A stretch of 64,000 nt of DNA from Rhodobacteraceae bacterium (ex Bugula neritina AB1) (lineage in GTDB: Bacteria; Pseudomonadota; Alphaproteobacteria; Rhodobacterales; Rhodobacteraceae): NCBI GenBank assembly GCA_001730095.1, contig MDLF01000058.1:44061-108060 (forward strand), read 5' to 3'. How positions within the stretch are numbered: the first letter of the stretch is position 1; every line of letters starts with the position of its first letter. This document shows positions 26,774 through 35,156 of this stretch, in pieces. Below the pieces are notes generated by a model, which worked only from the letters and a program-made list of their open reading frames with translations, did no database searches and was not told the DNA's origin. The translations under genes were made by a program, and so were the position numbers.

Positions 26774-27739
26774 TTACCTCGGATGCAATAGACGGGGATC
26801 CGACACGATGGTGATGACATCGGCGGCAAGATTCAAAAGGATGTAGGTGGCTGCAAAAAACAGGCAGGATGCCTGCACCACTGGAAGGTCGCGCTTGGCC
26901 ACGCTATCGACCAGCAACTGCCCCAGCCCCGGGTAGACAAACACCACCTCGACCACCACGACACCAGTGACCAGATAGGCCAGGTTCAGCGCCACAACCG
27001 AGGCAATCGGCGCCGCGGCATTGGGCAGCGCATGCACCAGGATCATCCGCGCATTGCCCGCCCCTTTGAGCCGCGACATCTCGATATATGGCCGCGACAG
27101 CAGGTTCACCAGCGAGGCACGCGCCATCCGCATCATATGCGCGGTCACAACCATCGTCAGGGTCAGCGCCGGCAGGATGATCTCATAGACACGCTCGCCG
27201 AACGTCATGTTTTCGGTGACATCGGACACGGTTGGGAACCAACCCGCCGAAATGCCCAGAACAAAGATCAGGATATAGGCGATAAAGAACTCAGGCACTG
27301 AGATCGACGACAGCGTCAGGGCATTGGCCATACGGTCAAACACGGTGTTGCGCATCAATGCGGTCAGAATGCCAAGCATCAGGGCCAGCGGCACCGCAAT
27401 GGCTGCGGCGACGGCGGCCAGGAAAAAGGTGTTGCCAATCCTGACCAGGATCAGATCGGACACCGGGCGGCCACTGGTCACCGCAACCCCCAGATCCCCG
27501 GAAAAGACGCCCGTGGCCCACTCCCAATAGCGGACATATCCCGGCCTGTCCAAACCCAGCTTTTCCCGCAGTGCCGCCACGGATTCCGGCGTTGCGGCCT
27601 GTCCCAGAATGTTCTGGGCCAGATCACCCGGCAGCAGTTCAACAGAAAAGAAGATGAACAGAGAGATGATCCACAGGGTCACGAACCCACGCAGCAGGCG
27701 TTTGCCTATCAACTCAAGAATCACAAAGATGTCCCCCAT
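26774..27739 (-). CDS. dipeptide-type ABC transporter permease (DppB-like)
   Basis: A 321-residue permease. N-terminal helix LLRGFVTLWIISLFIFFSVELLPGD, then the DppB periplasmic motif region LGLDRPGYVRYWEW, several membrane helices, and an EAA-type loop (YIEMSRLKGAGNARMILVHALP). It lies 4 bp upstream of the DppC-like gene. A hairpin separates it from the substrate-binding protein gene upstream. Confidence 0.92.
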   Translation of the reverse strand: MGDIFVILELIGKRLLRGFVTLWIISLFIFFSVELLPGDLAQNILGQAATPESVAALREKLGLDRPGYVRYWEWATGVFSGDLGVAVTSGRPVSDLILVRIGNTFFLAAVAAAIAVPLALMLGILTALMRNTVFDRMANALTLSSISVPEFFIAYILIFVLGISAGWFPTVSDVTENMTFGERVYEIILPALTLTMVVTAHMMRMARASLVNLLSRPYIEMSRLKGAGNARMILVHALPNAAAPIASVVALNLAYLVTGVVVVEVVFVYPGLGQLLVDSVAKRDLPVVQASCLFFAATYILLNLAADVITIVSDPRLLHPR

Positions 27740-27798
27740 GCCGTGCAGCGATCAACGCAAGAATATCGTGATCTGCAGACGTCGCACTGAATTTGACG

Positions 27799-27824
27799 CC
27801 CTCACCCCGTCTTGGGGGTGAGGG
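27799..27824. terminator. hairpin between binding-protein and permease genes
   Basis: CCCTCACCCC pairs with GGGGTGAGGG around a short loop in the 117-bp gap after the binding-protein stop. On the transcribed (minus) strand no U-run follows, so it may stabilise the upstream message or cause partial termination, as is common after transporter binding-protein genes. Confidence 0.5.
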
Positions 27825-27856
27825 TCGTTTTTGGAAACGACGGCTTGCGCCAGGGC

Positions 27857-29458
27857 TCAGCTTTCGGCCCACCACCAGCGGCGCGCCAGGGCATGGTCAT
27901 CCGCCGGGGCCAGTGCCCCCACTTCGCCATGTCCCAGCTTCGAAGATCCGGCCTGCACAAAGCTGGCAAAGGCAAGCGTGACGGTGCCACCTTCTTCGTG
28001 CAGGATCTTCTGCGCTTCACCATAAAGCTCGGCCCGCAAGGCCTGATCTTTCTGGACTGCCGCGTCGGCCACCAGCTTGTCAAAGGTCTCACTTTGGAAC
28101 GCCGTGTCATTGTAGGCGTTGTCCGAGGTGTAATAGTTCAGCTGATTGCCAATGGTTGCTGCGCCGTTCCAGTAGCAGAAGCACCAGGGCACGACGCGCC
28201 AGACGTCGCTCCAATAGCCGTCACCGGGTACCGTTTTCACCTTAATGTCGATGCCGGCACTCGCCATAGACGCCTGTATCAGCTGCGCCCCGGACACCGC
28301 ACCCGAGAAAGCGCCATCGCTGGATGTCAGCGTCAGACCCGAGCTGGCATCAAGACCGGATTTCTTCCAGTGGTGCATCGCCTTGTCAGGGTCATAGACG
28401 CGCTGCTCCAGGCTGTCATTGAAATAGGCGTAGCTGCTGTTGATCGGGGTATCGTTGCCCGGCGCACCAAAGCCACCCAGCACCTTGTCCACGAACTCTT
28501 GGCGTTTGACACCAAATTTGATTGCCATGCGCACATCGTTGTTATCCAGCGGCGAGCCGTTGACGCGCATTGGCGTGGTATAGTGCTGACCACCGGTTGC
28601 CACCGCAAACTCGATGCCCGGAACCGCCCGCAGACGCGATGCGGTTGCCACATCCGGCCGGTCGATCACGTCCACATCGCCGTTGCGCACCGCATTCGAG
28701 CGTGAAGCCGCGTCAGCCATGTTGATCAATTCAACCTCGTCAAAGTGGCCCTCGTCTTCAGACCAGAAACCCGCGTATTTCTTGACCTTCGCGCGCACGC
28801 CCGGTTCAAAGCTGACAAGACTGTAGGGGCCGGTGCCGATCGGGTTGGCAAAGTCCGTCGCGCCTTCCTTGATCATGTAAAGACCCTGCTCCGAGACTTC
28901 GGTGTCAAAGTCGAAACGCGGACCGTTCAGTTCGAACACGATGGAATGGTCGTTTTCGACTATGATGTTGGTCACGGCCTGTGCCGCAGCCTTGGCGCCG
29001 GGACGGGTGTTGTCCTCGCCTGCAGCCCGTTTCATGGAATAGGCAACGTCTTTCGCCGTGAACGCGCTGCCATCGTGGAAGGTGACGCCCTTGCGCAGCG
29101 CAAATTTCCAGACACTGGCATCGTCATTCGTGTCCCAGGACTCTGCCAGCATCGGGACGATCTTGCCGCCCGGGGCAACATTCGTCAGCTTGTCAAAGAT
29201 ACAGTTGAACACCTGCGAGGCATGAACCGTTCCCAGATACTGCAACGGATCCAGCGTGTCGGTGGTGGCCCCCCCAACCAATCCCATGCGCAGCACTCCG
29301 CCCTTCTTGGGCGTGTTCGCAAGGGCTTTGCCCGGGTTCAACAGCAAACCCGAAGATGCCAATGCACCAACAGCAGCCGTCTGGCTCAGAAATCTTCGGC
29401 GGCTCAAACCATCTTGGTTCGGCAGGATCAGTTTGGATGGCTTGGAGCGGTAGTTCAC
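27857..29458 (-). CDS. peptide-type ABC substrate-binding protein, Tat-exported
   Basis: A 533-residue family-5 solute-binding protein. The N-terminus carries a twin-arginine signal (GLSRRRFLSQTAAVGALASS), so it should fold in the cytoplasm before export. The body has the family segments YLGTVHASQVFNCIFDKL and WKFALRKGVTFHDGSAFTAKDV. The start codon is GTG at 29458, 7 bp after GGGAG. First gene of the leftward transporter operon, behind sites D1 and D2. The ligand could be a peptide, opine, betaine or other small molecule. Confidence 0.9.
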   Translation of the reverse strand: MNYRSKPSKLILPNQDGLSRRRFLSQTAAVGALASSGLLLNPGKALANTPKKGGVLRMGLVGGATTDTLDPLQYLGTVHASQVFNCIFDKLTNVAPGGKIVPMLAESWDTNDDASVWKFALRKGVTFHDGSAFTAKDVAYSMKRAAGEDNTRPGAKAAAQAVTNIIVENDHSIVFELNGPRFDFDTEVSEQGLYMIKEGATDFANPIGTGPYSLVSFEPGVRAKVKKYAGFWSEDEGHFDEVELINMADAASRSNAVRNGDVDVIDRPDVATASRLRAVPGIEFAVATGGQHYTTPMRVNGSPLDNNDVRMAIKFGVKRQEFVDKVLGGFGAPGNDTPINSSYAYFNDSLEQRVYDPDKAMHHWKKSGLDASSGLTLTSSDGAFSGAVSGAQLIQASMASAGIDIKVKTVPGDGYWSDVWRVVPWCFCYWNGAATIGNQLNYYTSDNAYNDTAFQSETFDKLVADAAVQKDQALRAELYGEAQKILHEEGGTVTLAFASFVQAGSSKLGHGEVGALAPADDHALARRWWWAES

Positions 29459-29515
29459 TTTGCTTCTCCCTTTGGAACGATGTCGTTTTCTTGTTTTTAC
29501 TCACGATACCACGCA

Positions 29516-29532
29516 GTTCTCTTGTTGAGAAA
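29516..29532. promoter_or_regulatory. putative XRE-cupin operator, site D1
   Basis: On the minus strand TTTCTCAACAAGAGAAC, with TTCTC/GAGAA arms. Close match to site C. It is 58 bp before the GTG of the binding-protein gene. Confidence 0.55.
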
Positions 29533-29558
29533 TTTTTTTCTCCAGTTATGATAAAACA

Positions 29559-29576
29559 TTTCACAAAAAGAGAAAA
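29559..29576. promoter_or_regulatory. putative XRE-cupin operator, site D2
   Basis: TTTCACAAAAAGAGAAAA, a second site about 43 bp upstream of D1 (about four helical turns centre to centre). It resembles site A. Paired spacing suggests cooperative binding. Confidence 0.45.
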
Positions 29577-29685
29577 AACTGGCGCTATGGAGCCATTTTT
29601 TTGGAGCCATGGCCCTGGAACCAAGGCAAAGGGTCGGCCGTTTTTCTGAAATTCGGATTCTCACGACTCGTTACACCAGACTGTT

Positions 29686-31659
29686 TCAAAGAGCGGCGGC
29701 CACCTTCAACCCTTCCAAAACGGCCTCTTCGGCCGTTCGCGGAGACAGGCAATCGCCAATCCGGTGAACGGGGCAGGTCAGCCCAGAATCAACCAGATCG
29801 GTCACGGGGTCATTGCCCCAGGCCATCACCAGGGTATCCATCTCTTCGATCATCTGGGGCGCGCCGGTGACAACATGTTGGAAATAGGCCGTGTCTTCGT
29901 CCGCTCCGAACACCCGCATATATGGCACAACGGAAACGCCCGCCTCGTGCATCCGCCCCGCCAAGGCGTATCTTACATAGGGTTGCAGCAATTCGCCGGC
30001 CTTCTCGCCATTCACGCATAGCACCACTTTGTGACCGTTCGCAGCCAACATTTCGGCCACCCCTGGCCCCACCCAGTCGCAGCGCCAATCGGCCACCACA
30101 ACAGAGCCGCCGACCTGCGCCGTGCCGGAAATCACATCCCAGGCCTGGACCACCTGTGCGCCCTCGAACTCTCCCACTGGCATATGCGGGCGTGCGCCGG
30201 TGGCCAGGATCACCTCATCCGGGGCAAACGCAGCAAGCTCGGCCTGCGTCACCTCGTGGTTCAGCGTCACCGATACCCCATGTTGCTCAAGCTCGGATTT
30301 CAGGTTGGTCACGATGCCGCCGAACTCGGCCCGCCCCGGCAAAGCCTGCGCCAACAGCGCCTGCCCGCCCAGCTGACGACCCTTTTCGAACAGCTGCACC
30401 TTATGTCCCCTTGCCGCACATACAGCCGCCGCTTTCATGCCGGCAGGACCACCGCCAACCACCACAACATGTTTTGCCCGCTCGGCTTTGCCCAGGCTGC
30501 CGTACTGCAATTCACGCCCGCTTTCGGGGAACTGGATGCAGGACACGCCATGCCCCTTGTTGCGGTGCCCGATACAGGCCTGGTTGCAACCGATACAGGC
30601 GCGAATGCTGTCCAGATCCCCCTCAACCACCTTGTTGGGGAAACCGGGGTCGGTCAGCAGCGCCCGCACAAAACCCACCATATCCGCCGCCTCAGAGGTG
30701 ATCGCCTGCAGCGCCTGAACCGGCTGGTTGATCCGGCCCGCCACCATGACCGGCAGATTTGTGGCCTTGCGCACCGCACTGGCCTGAGCCAACGCATCGT
30801 CGGCGTCAAAATACATCGGAGGAACAATCTTGCGCGTCCCGGCCAGCGTATGCGTACCGCCCACCGTCACGCTGATGTAATCCACAAGGCCCTGCTCTGC
30901 CGCTGCCTGACAAAAGGCCAGTGTCTCGGCCATGCGCATCCCGTCCGGGTCGTCATCCTCAGGAACCACACGAAAACCAAGCAAAGGGGCATCGCCCATC
31001 TTTTCACGCATCGCCTTGAGCGTCTCAATGGCAAACCGGTGGCGGTTCTCGGGCGACCCGCCATATGCATCGGTGCGCACATTGATACGCGGCGACAGGA
31101 ATTGCCCGTGCAAATAACCCATCCCGATCAGCAGTTCGACACCATCCGCGCCACCCGCAACCGCGCGCCCGGCCGCCGCAGCAAACAGGCCGACAAACTG
31201 TTCGATCTGATCCGTCGTCATCTCGACAGGGACGATATGAAACCGTTCATCACGCATCACTGACGGGGCCAGTGCAGGTTCGACACTGCCATCGGTGGAA
31301 TGCGCCCGCGCGCGCCCCTCGTTGTAAAGCTGCACAATGCAGCGCGCGTCGTAATCCGCACAAATATCTGTCAGTTTGCGCACTTCGGCGGGGAACGCAT
31401 CACTGGCCCCGTTCAGCTGCGCATAGCCCTGCCCTGTCACAGGAACGACCTGCGTTGCCTCTGTCACGATCAATGCCACACCACCGTCAAGACGGGCCTT
31501 GTAATAGGCAAGCGCCTGGTCCCCCCAGCCACCCCCCTTGGCATAGCCGGTCCCGTGCGGCGCCATGAACATACGGTTCTTGAAGCGGGTTCTCCTGATC
31601 TCAAACGGTGAAATCAGCGGATCATACGGCGACAAAATAGCTTTGGTTGCAGCAACCAT
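29686..31659 (-). CDS. NADH:flavin oxidoreductase with 4Fe-4S and FAD domains (paralogue)
   Basis: A 657-residue three-domain flavoprotein, same length as the one at 6383-8356. FMN barrel start is LISPFEIRRTRFKNRMFMAPHGTG, cluster CIGCNQACIG...VSCIQ, FAD/NAD domain VVVVGGGPAGMKAAAVCA. The cluster-to-FAD part is highly similar to the other copy, pointing to duplication; the barrels differ more, so substrates or steps may differ. The start at 31659 (MVAATKAIL) is chosen by family length, though its ribosome site is weak and a start at 31722 is possible. Site E lies upstream. Confidence 0.86.
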   Translation of the reverse strand: MVAATKAILSPYDPLISPFEIRRTRFKNRMFMAPHGTGYAKGGGWGDQALAYYKARLDGGVALIVTEATQVVPVTGQGYAQLNGASDAFPAEVRKLTDICADYDARCIVQLYNEGRARAHSTDGSVEPALAPSVMRDERFHIVPVEMTTDQIEQFVGLFAAAAGRAVAGGADGVELLIGMGYLHGQFLSPRINVRTDAYGGSPENRHRFAIETLKAMREKMGDAPLLGFRVVPEDDDPDGMRMAETLAFCQAAAEQGLVDYISVTVGGTHTLAGTRKIVPPMYFDADDALAQASAVRKATNLPVMVAGRINQPVQALQAITSEAADMVGFVRALLTDPGFPNKVVEGDLDSIRACIGCNQACIGHRNKGHGVSCIQFPESGRELQYGSLGKAERAKHVVVVGGGPAGMKAAAVCAARGHKVQLFEKGRQLGGQALLAQALPGRAEFGGIVTNLKSELEQHGVSVTLNHEVTQAELAAFAPDEVILATGARPHMPVGEFEGAQVVQAWDVISGTAQVGGSVVVADWRCDWVGPGVAEMLAANGHKVVLCVNGEKAGELLQPYVRYALAGRMHEAGVSVVPYMRVFGADEDTAYFQHVVTGAPQMIEEMDTLVMAWGNDPVTDLVDSGLTCPVHRIGDCLSPRTAEEAVLEGLKVAAAL

Positions 31660-31774
31660 CGAAGGGCATCCCGGAGCTTGTAGCGTATTTTGACCTTGGG
31701 TCACCAAAGTCCTGCCAAACACCGTAACTACGCCCGTGTGAAATGCCAGCTTTTTTCTTAAGGTAAAATTATTT

Positions 31775-31792
31775 TTTCACCTAAGGAAATTT
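31775..31792. promoter_or_regulatory. putative XRE-cupin operator, site E
   Basis: TTTCACCTAAGGAAATTT lies in an A/T-rich tract, with a second related block (TTTTTTCTTAAGGTAAAA) just beside it at 31751-31768. It sits between XRE2 and the flavoprotein gene and probably controls the latter. Confidence 0.5.
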
Positions 31793-31804
31793 CAACTGCT
31801 TCTA

Positions 31805-32401
31805 TTAGATCACATCGCCCGGCTTTCGCACCAGCACTGCCAGGTACCGCACAGGCGCCTCGACAACCTTTTCCGGCCCATGCGCCGTGCGCCCGTCAAA
31901 GATCAGCGCATCCCCCTCACTCAGGTCGATTTTGCGCGTCCCATAACGGTATTGCATCTTGCCCTCGAGCAAATAGAGGAACTCCGTGGCCTGATCATTG
32001 AAGCTGGCGCGATGGTCTCCGACCTCGTCCAACGTCACCAGAAACGGCTGCACCGTTTGCACCTGACCGGCATTATTTGTCAGCAGCTCATATTCGTGAC
32101 CGCCATCCTTGCCCTGACGTTCGGTGATAAGCCCCTGCCCTTTTGGGATCTGAACCAGAAACCCCTCATCCTTGAAACCTTGAAACAGGAATGACACGGG
32201 AACGCCCAGGGCCTGCGCGATTGCTTCCAGAGAGCTCAGGGACGGAGAAACCTGGGCTGTCTCGATCTTTGACAGGTTGGAAACCGAAATTTTGCAGGCA
32301 GATGACAGTTCCGCAATTGTCATGCCCAAAAATCGACGACGCTCCCTGACCTGCATTCCGACAAAGTCGGACAGCTGCGTTTCGCGGTTGTTTCCTGCCA
32401 T
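31805..32401 (-). CDS. XRE-family regulator with cupin domain (XRE2)
   Basis: A 198-residue regulator with an N-terminal HTH at about 12-66 (FLGMTIAELSSACKISVSNLSKIE) and a C-terminal cupin (FNDQATEFLYLLEGKMQYRYG, then LIFDGRTAHGPEKV). It has the same domain plan as XRE1 but a different sequence. The ATG at 32401 has GGGGCAG upstream; the frame stays open to 32857 without known domains. It is a plausible second sensor for the catabolic region. No site of the A-F type was seen in its own upstream region. Confidence 0.88.
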   Translation of the reverse strand: MAGNNRETQLSDFVGMQVRERRRFLGMTIAELSSACKISVSNLSKIETAQVSPSLSSLEAIAQALGVPVSFLFQGFKDEGFLVQIPKGQGLITERQGKDGGHEYELLTNNAGQVQTVQPFLVTLDEVGDHRASFNDQATEFLYLLEGKMQYRYGTRKIDLSEGDALIFDGRTAHGPEKVVEAPVRYLAVLVRKPGDVI

Positions 32402-32792
32402 TATCTGCCCCTTGTCTATGTCAGTGCACAGCGCATCACCAGGAACGGTCGCCAAAACTGCACCACGTTGAGTTCTCCAGGATGATATCTGAAGCAAGCC
32501 CCCGGCAAAATGCCAAGACTTGAAAAATCGTTCGGCCAAAGCAGCAGAAGCACTAACTACGGATATGCTTACGGTATTTGAGAGCGATGCCGCAAGTGTC
32601 CGCGCGGTCCTGAACGCACTGCTCCCAGGACGGGCCGCAAAATGCACTGCACCAAACCCCGCGCAAATCCGCCCGCTCGGATGTCTGACGCCAAACCACT
32701 GCCCGTCGGCTTTCGCGAAGGCTGCCAGCCGCTCCCAAAAGCGGCTGATCCCCCCTGTCGCGGGGCCCTCTTCAAATCCTATTCGGCCATGA
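32402..32792. other. 391-bp stretch between XRE2 and the TPP enzyme, no gene recognised
   Basis: The reading frame of XRE2 continues open upstream through this stretch but shows no domain or ribosome site. Other frames are also featureless. It probably contains the XRE2 promoter and degraded sequence. Confidence 0.4.
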
Positions 32793-34478
32793 TCAGTCGT
32801 GCGAAACCATCTTGTCCGTAGAGGCAAGCGCGACTTCGGGGTTTGTTTTGATCTCAATGAACACTGGCTCGTCGGCCTGGCTTACAACATCCGCCAAGGC
32901 TTCCAGCTGTTCTTGCGTGCGCACGATATGGGCATCGTAGCCCAGCGTTTCAGCCAATGTCGCCAGATCAATATCAGGGAACTGAGCCAGCGCAATCGGC
33001 ATGCCATGTTGGCGCAGGACATGCACTTCGGACCCGTAGGCGCAATCGTTCATGGCCACGATGACAAGCGGAATCCCTTCACGCAGCACCGTTTCCATCT
33101 CTCCCATGGTCATCAAAAAAGCGCCGTCACCGATCATCAGCATGGTTGTTTCATCTGGGCGCCCGGCAGCAAAACCAATGGCGTTTCCAAACCCAAGACC
33201 AATGGAATAGGTTTCCGTTGTCAGTTTGAAATCGCCGGGATGCTCAACGTCGATGTAGGGAATACACGACATATAGTTGCCGCCGTCGAACACCAGATTG
33301 CGCTTTTTCGGGAGTATCCGATTGAGGATCTGGCCAACCACGCGCGCATCCAATGTCCGCTGCGTGTTCATCGGCTCAAAATCCTTTGCCTGGTCAAAAT
33401 CACGAACCAGTTGCAAGGCGCTCTCCGAATGCTGAGGCGCGTCAAGATTGTCAGAGACCTGTTCGATCAGGGCTTGAACGGTTTTCTTGGCGTCCCCGAC
33501 CAAGGCGATGTCTATCGCAGTCCAGCGGCCGATAGCATGCCGGTCTGCATCCAGATGAATAACCGGAATATCACCGAAAACGTCGCCGAAATCCATTGTC
33601 AGAGCGTTGAGAGAGGCGCCGATCACAAGGATACAATCGGCCTCCGCCAAAAAGCGGCGCCCCAGTGAAGTCACGAATGTCCCCATGACACCCAGATTGA
33701 ATGGGTGGCCCCGGAACCAGTCTTTGCCCAACACGGATGTCATCAGCATTGCCCCGGTTTTTTCAGCCAGTGCAACAATCTCGTCTTTGGCATCGGCCCG
33801 CACCGCACCGCGGCCTGCGACGATAATGGGCCGCTTTTTATCGGCAAGGATATCGGCGGCCAACCGGATCGAATGCGCTGCGGCGGCGTCCCGCGACACG
33901 GCTCCAACCGGCGTCGTTACCTGTTCCTGTTTGGATTCCACCGGCACGACGGACATATTTTGCACATCGGTCGGCATCAGGAGAACCGACAGGCGATTGC
34001 CCTGTGCAAAAGCAAAGGCTTCGCGCAGGCGCGATTGCGCACCATCGGGCGTATCCGTCACAAAGGTGCGGATGGATGCCGCATTGAGCACATCGCCTTG
34101 ATTGACGCCTACTGCCTTGTAATCGGGCCCTGAAACATTTGCCTGACCTGCATTTGCAGGCGCATCGCCATACATGACCAACACCGGGTTCGCGGTCACT
34201 TTGGCATATGTCAGCCCATTGAAACCATTGGCAAAGGCAGGTCCGCGCCCGACGAGCGCTACCCCGACTTTGCCCGTTGCCGCGGCAAAGCCATCGGCCA
34301 TGCTGATCGCCTGGTTTTCATGGCGGGCGCCGACAAACCGAACACCGATCGCATCCAGCGTAGCGCATAGCTGGGCAGTATCGTCGCTCATAAGGCCAAA
34401 GACAATTTCCACCCCTAAGCTTTTGATTTCATTTGCCAGCACTTCAAACACGGGTTTTGGATTTTGTTCGTTCATCAT
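32793..34478 (-). CDS. thiamine-diphosphate-dependent enzyme, acetolactate-synthase-like
   Basis: A 561-residue enzyme of the IlvB/benzoylformate-decarboxylase family. The catalytic Glu is in ARHENQAISMADG (about residue 54), and the TPP-Mg motif is GDGAFLMTMGEMETV...NDCAYGSE near 450-480. A middle Rossmann-like domain has RPIIVAGRGAV. It lacks an adjacent small regulatory subunit, so it is unlikely to be the biosynthetic acetolactate synthase. It may decarboxylate or ligate a 2-oxo acid or aldehyde. It follows the aldehyde dehydrogenase remnant that retains site F. Confidence 0.87.
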   Translation of the reverse strand: MMNEQNPKPVFEVLANEIKSLGVEIVFGLMSDDTAQLCATLDAIGVRFVGARHENQAISMADGFAAATGKVGVALVGRGPAFANGFNGLTYAKVTANPVLVMYGDAPANAGQANVSGPDYKAVGVNQGDVLNAASIRTFVTDTPDGAQSRLREAFAFAQGNRLSVLLMPTDVQNMSVVPVESKQEQVTTPVGAVSRDAAAAHSIRLAADILADKKRPIIVAGRGAVRADAKDEIVALAEKTGAMLMTSVLGKDWFRGHPFNLGVMGTFVTSLGRRFLAEADCILVIGASLNALTMDFGDVFGDIPVIHLDADRHAIGRWTAIDIALVGDAKKTVQALIEQVSDNLDAPQHSESALQLVRDFDQAKDFEPMNTQRTLDARVVGQILNRILPKKRNLVFDGGNYMSCIPYIDVEHPGDFKLTTETYSIGLGFGNAIGFAAGRPDETTMLMIGDGAFLMTMGEMETVLREGIPLVIVAMNDCAYGSEVHVLRQHGMPIALAQFPDIDLATLAETLGYDAHIVRTQEQLEALADVVSQADEPVFIEIKTNPEVALASTDKMVSHD

Positions 34479-34648
34479 TTCACCGTTGCAAATAATGGGG
34501 CGTCACGGCCCATGTTGGCGCCTTCGCTTTAGTGTTCCCAGTGTTGGGCTCTGGTTCGGCCCAGCACCGGTCAACGCGCTAGCGGGCTTGGTTCGTTGGG
34601 TCTGTCTGGTTCAAGCCGCACAGATCCGTTTTCTCTCACTTCGACAAT

Positions 34649-34867
34649 TTATTCAGACCGGTCACAAGGCGTGACCGCGATGACCGGGCCAAAGGTGCGA
34701 AGGGCGCATTTTGCGGCTTGGATCGCATCCTCTACATCCTGTGGTTTTCCCAAGGACACCACCGCCGCCACCTGCTCGGTCGCGGGATTGATGACCTGGT
34801 GTTCGGCTGGCGAGGCTGGATCGGCCCATGCCCCATCAATGTAAAATTTCGTGAAAGCGTCAGACAT
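34649..34867 (-). pseudogene. aldehyde dehydrogenase remnant with internal deletion
   Basis: The frame MSDAFTKFYIDGAWADP...HQVINPATEQVAAVVSLG...AIQAAKCAL is the N-terminus of an NAD-dependent aldehyde dehydrogenase. It then jumps to TFGPVIAVTPCD, which matches the E-x-F-G-P-V segment near the C-terminus (around residue 390 of a normal 480), and stops. The catalytic Cys and Glu are gone. The intact promoter region and site F remain upstream, so the deleted gene was probably the first gene of an operon with the TPP enzyme. Confidence 0.75.
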
Positions 34868-34947
34868 CTTTCCCTCAATCGGCATCGCTTCCCCAAGCAG
34901 AAAGCCAAGGCAGACATTACGTCAATTCGCCATAAACGCAATTTTTT

Positions 34948-34963
34948 TTTCACTTCAAGATAA
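34948..34963. promoter_or_regulatory. putative XRE-cupin operator, site F
   Basis: TTTCACTTCAAGATAA, preceded by a T-run as in sites A and E, lies 81 bp before the aldehyde dehydrogenase remnant. The weakest match of the set. Confidence 0.35.
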
Positions 34964-35156
34964 CCTGATGCAAACCGGCCAGAGAGTTCGCCACCTGATT
35001 GTGAAGCTGCTGTATGATGAGCCACCCTTGCGTGGTGGAAATCAAAAGTTGCTTCACGGCCGACCTGTGGCTCATCAGAACGATGGCCTCTGGCGCAGCG
35101 CGCAGCTGGGCGGTATCCCGCTATATTACTCTTTGTTTTATAATAGAAAACGCAGT

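Noticed and set aside
29588..29623. Repeated GGAGCCAT around a T-run upstream of the transporter operon
   Set aside because: Two short copies only; it looks like simple sequence, with no clear function.
31805..32857. Extended 350-codon version of XRE2
   Set aside because: The extension has no domain, and the HTH begins normally after the ATG at 32401.
32793..34478. Annotating the TPP enzyme as biosynthetic acetolactate synthase (ilvB)
   Set aside because: There is no small subunit gene and the setting is catabolic.
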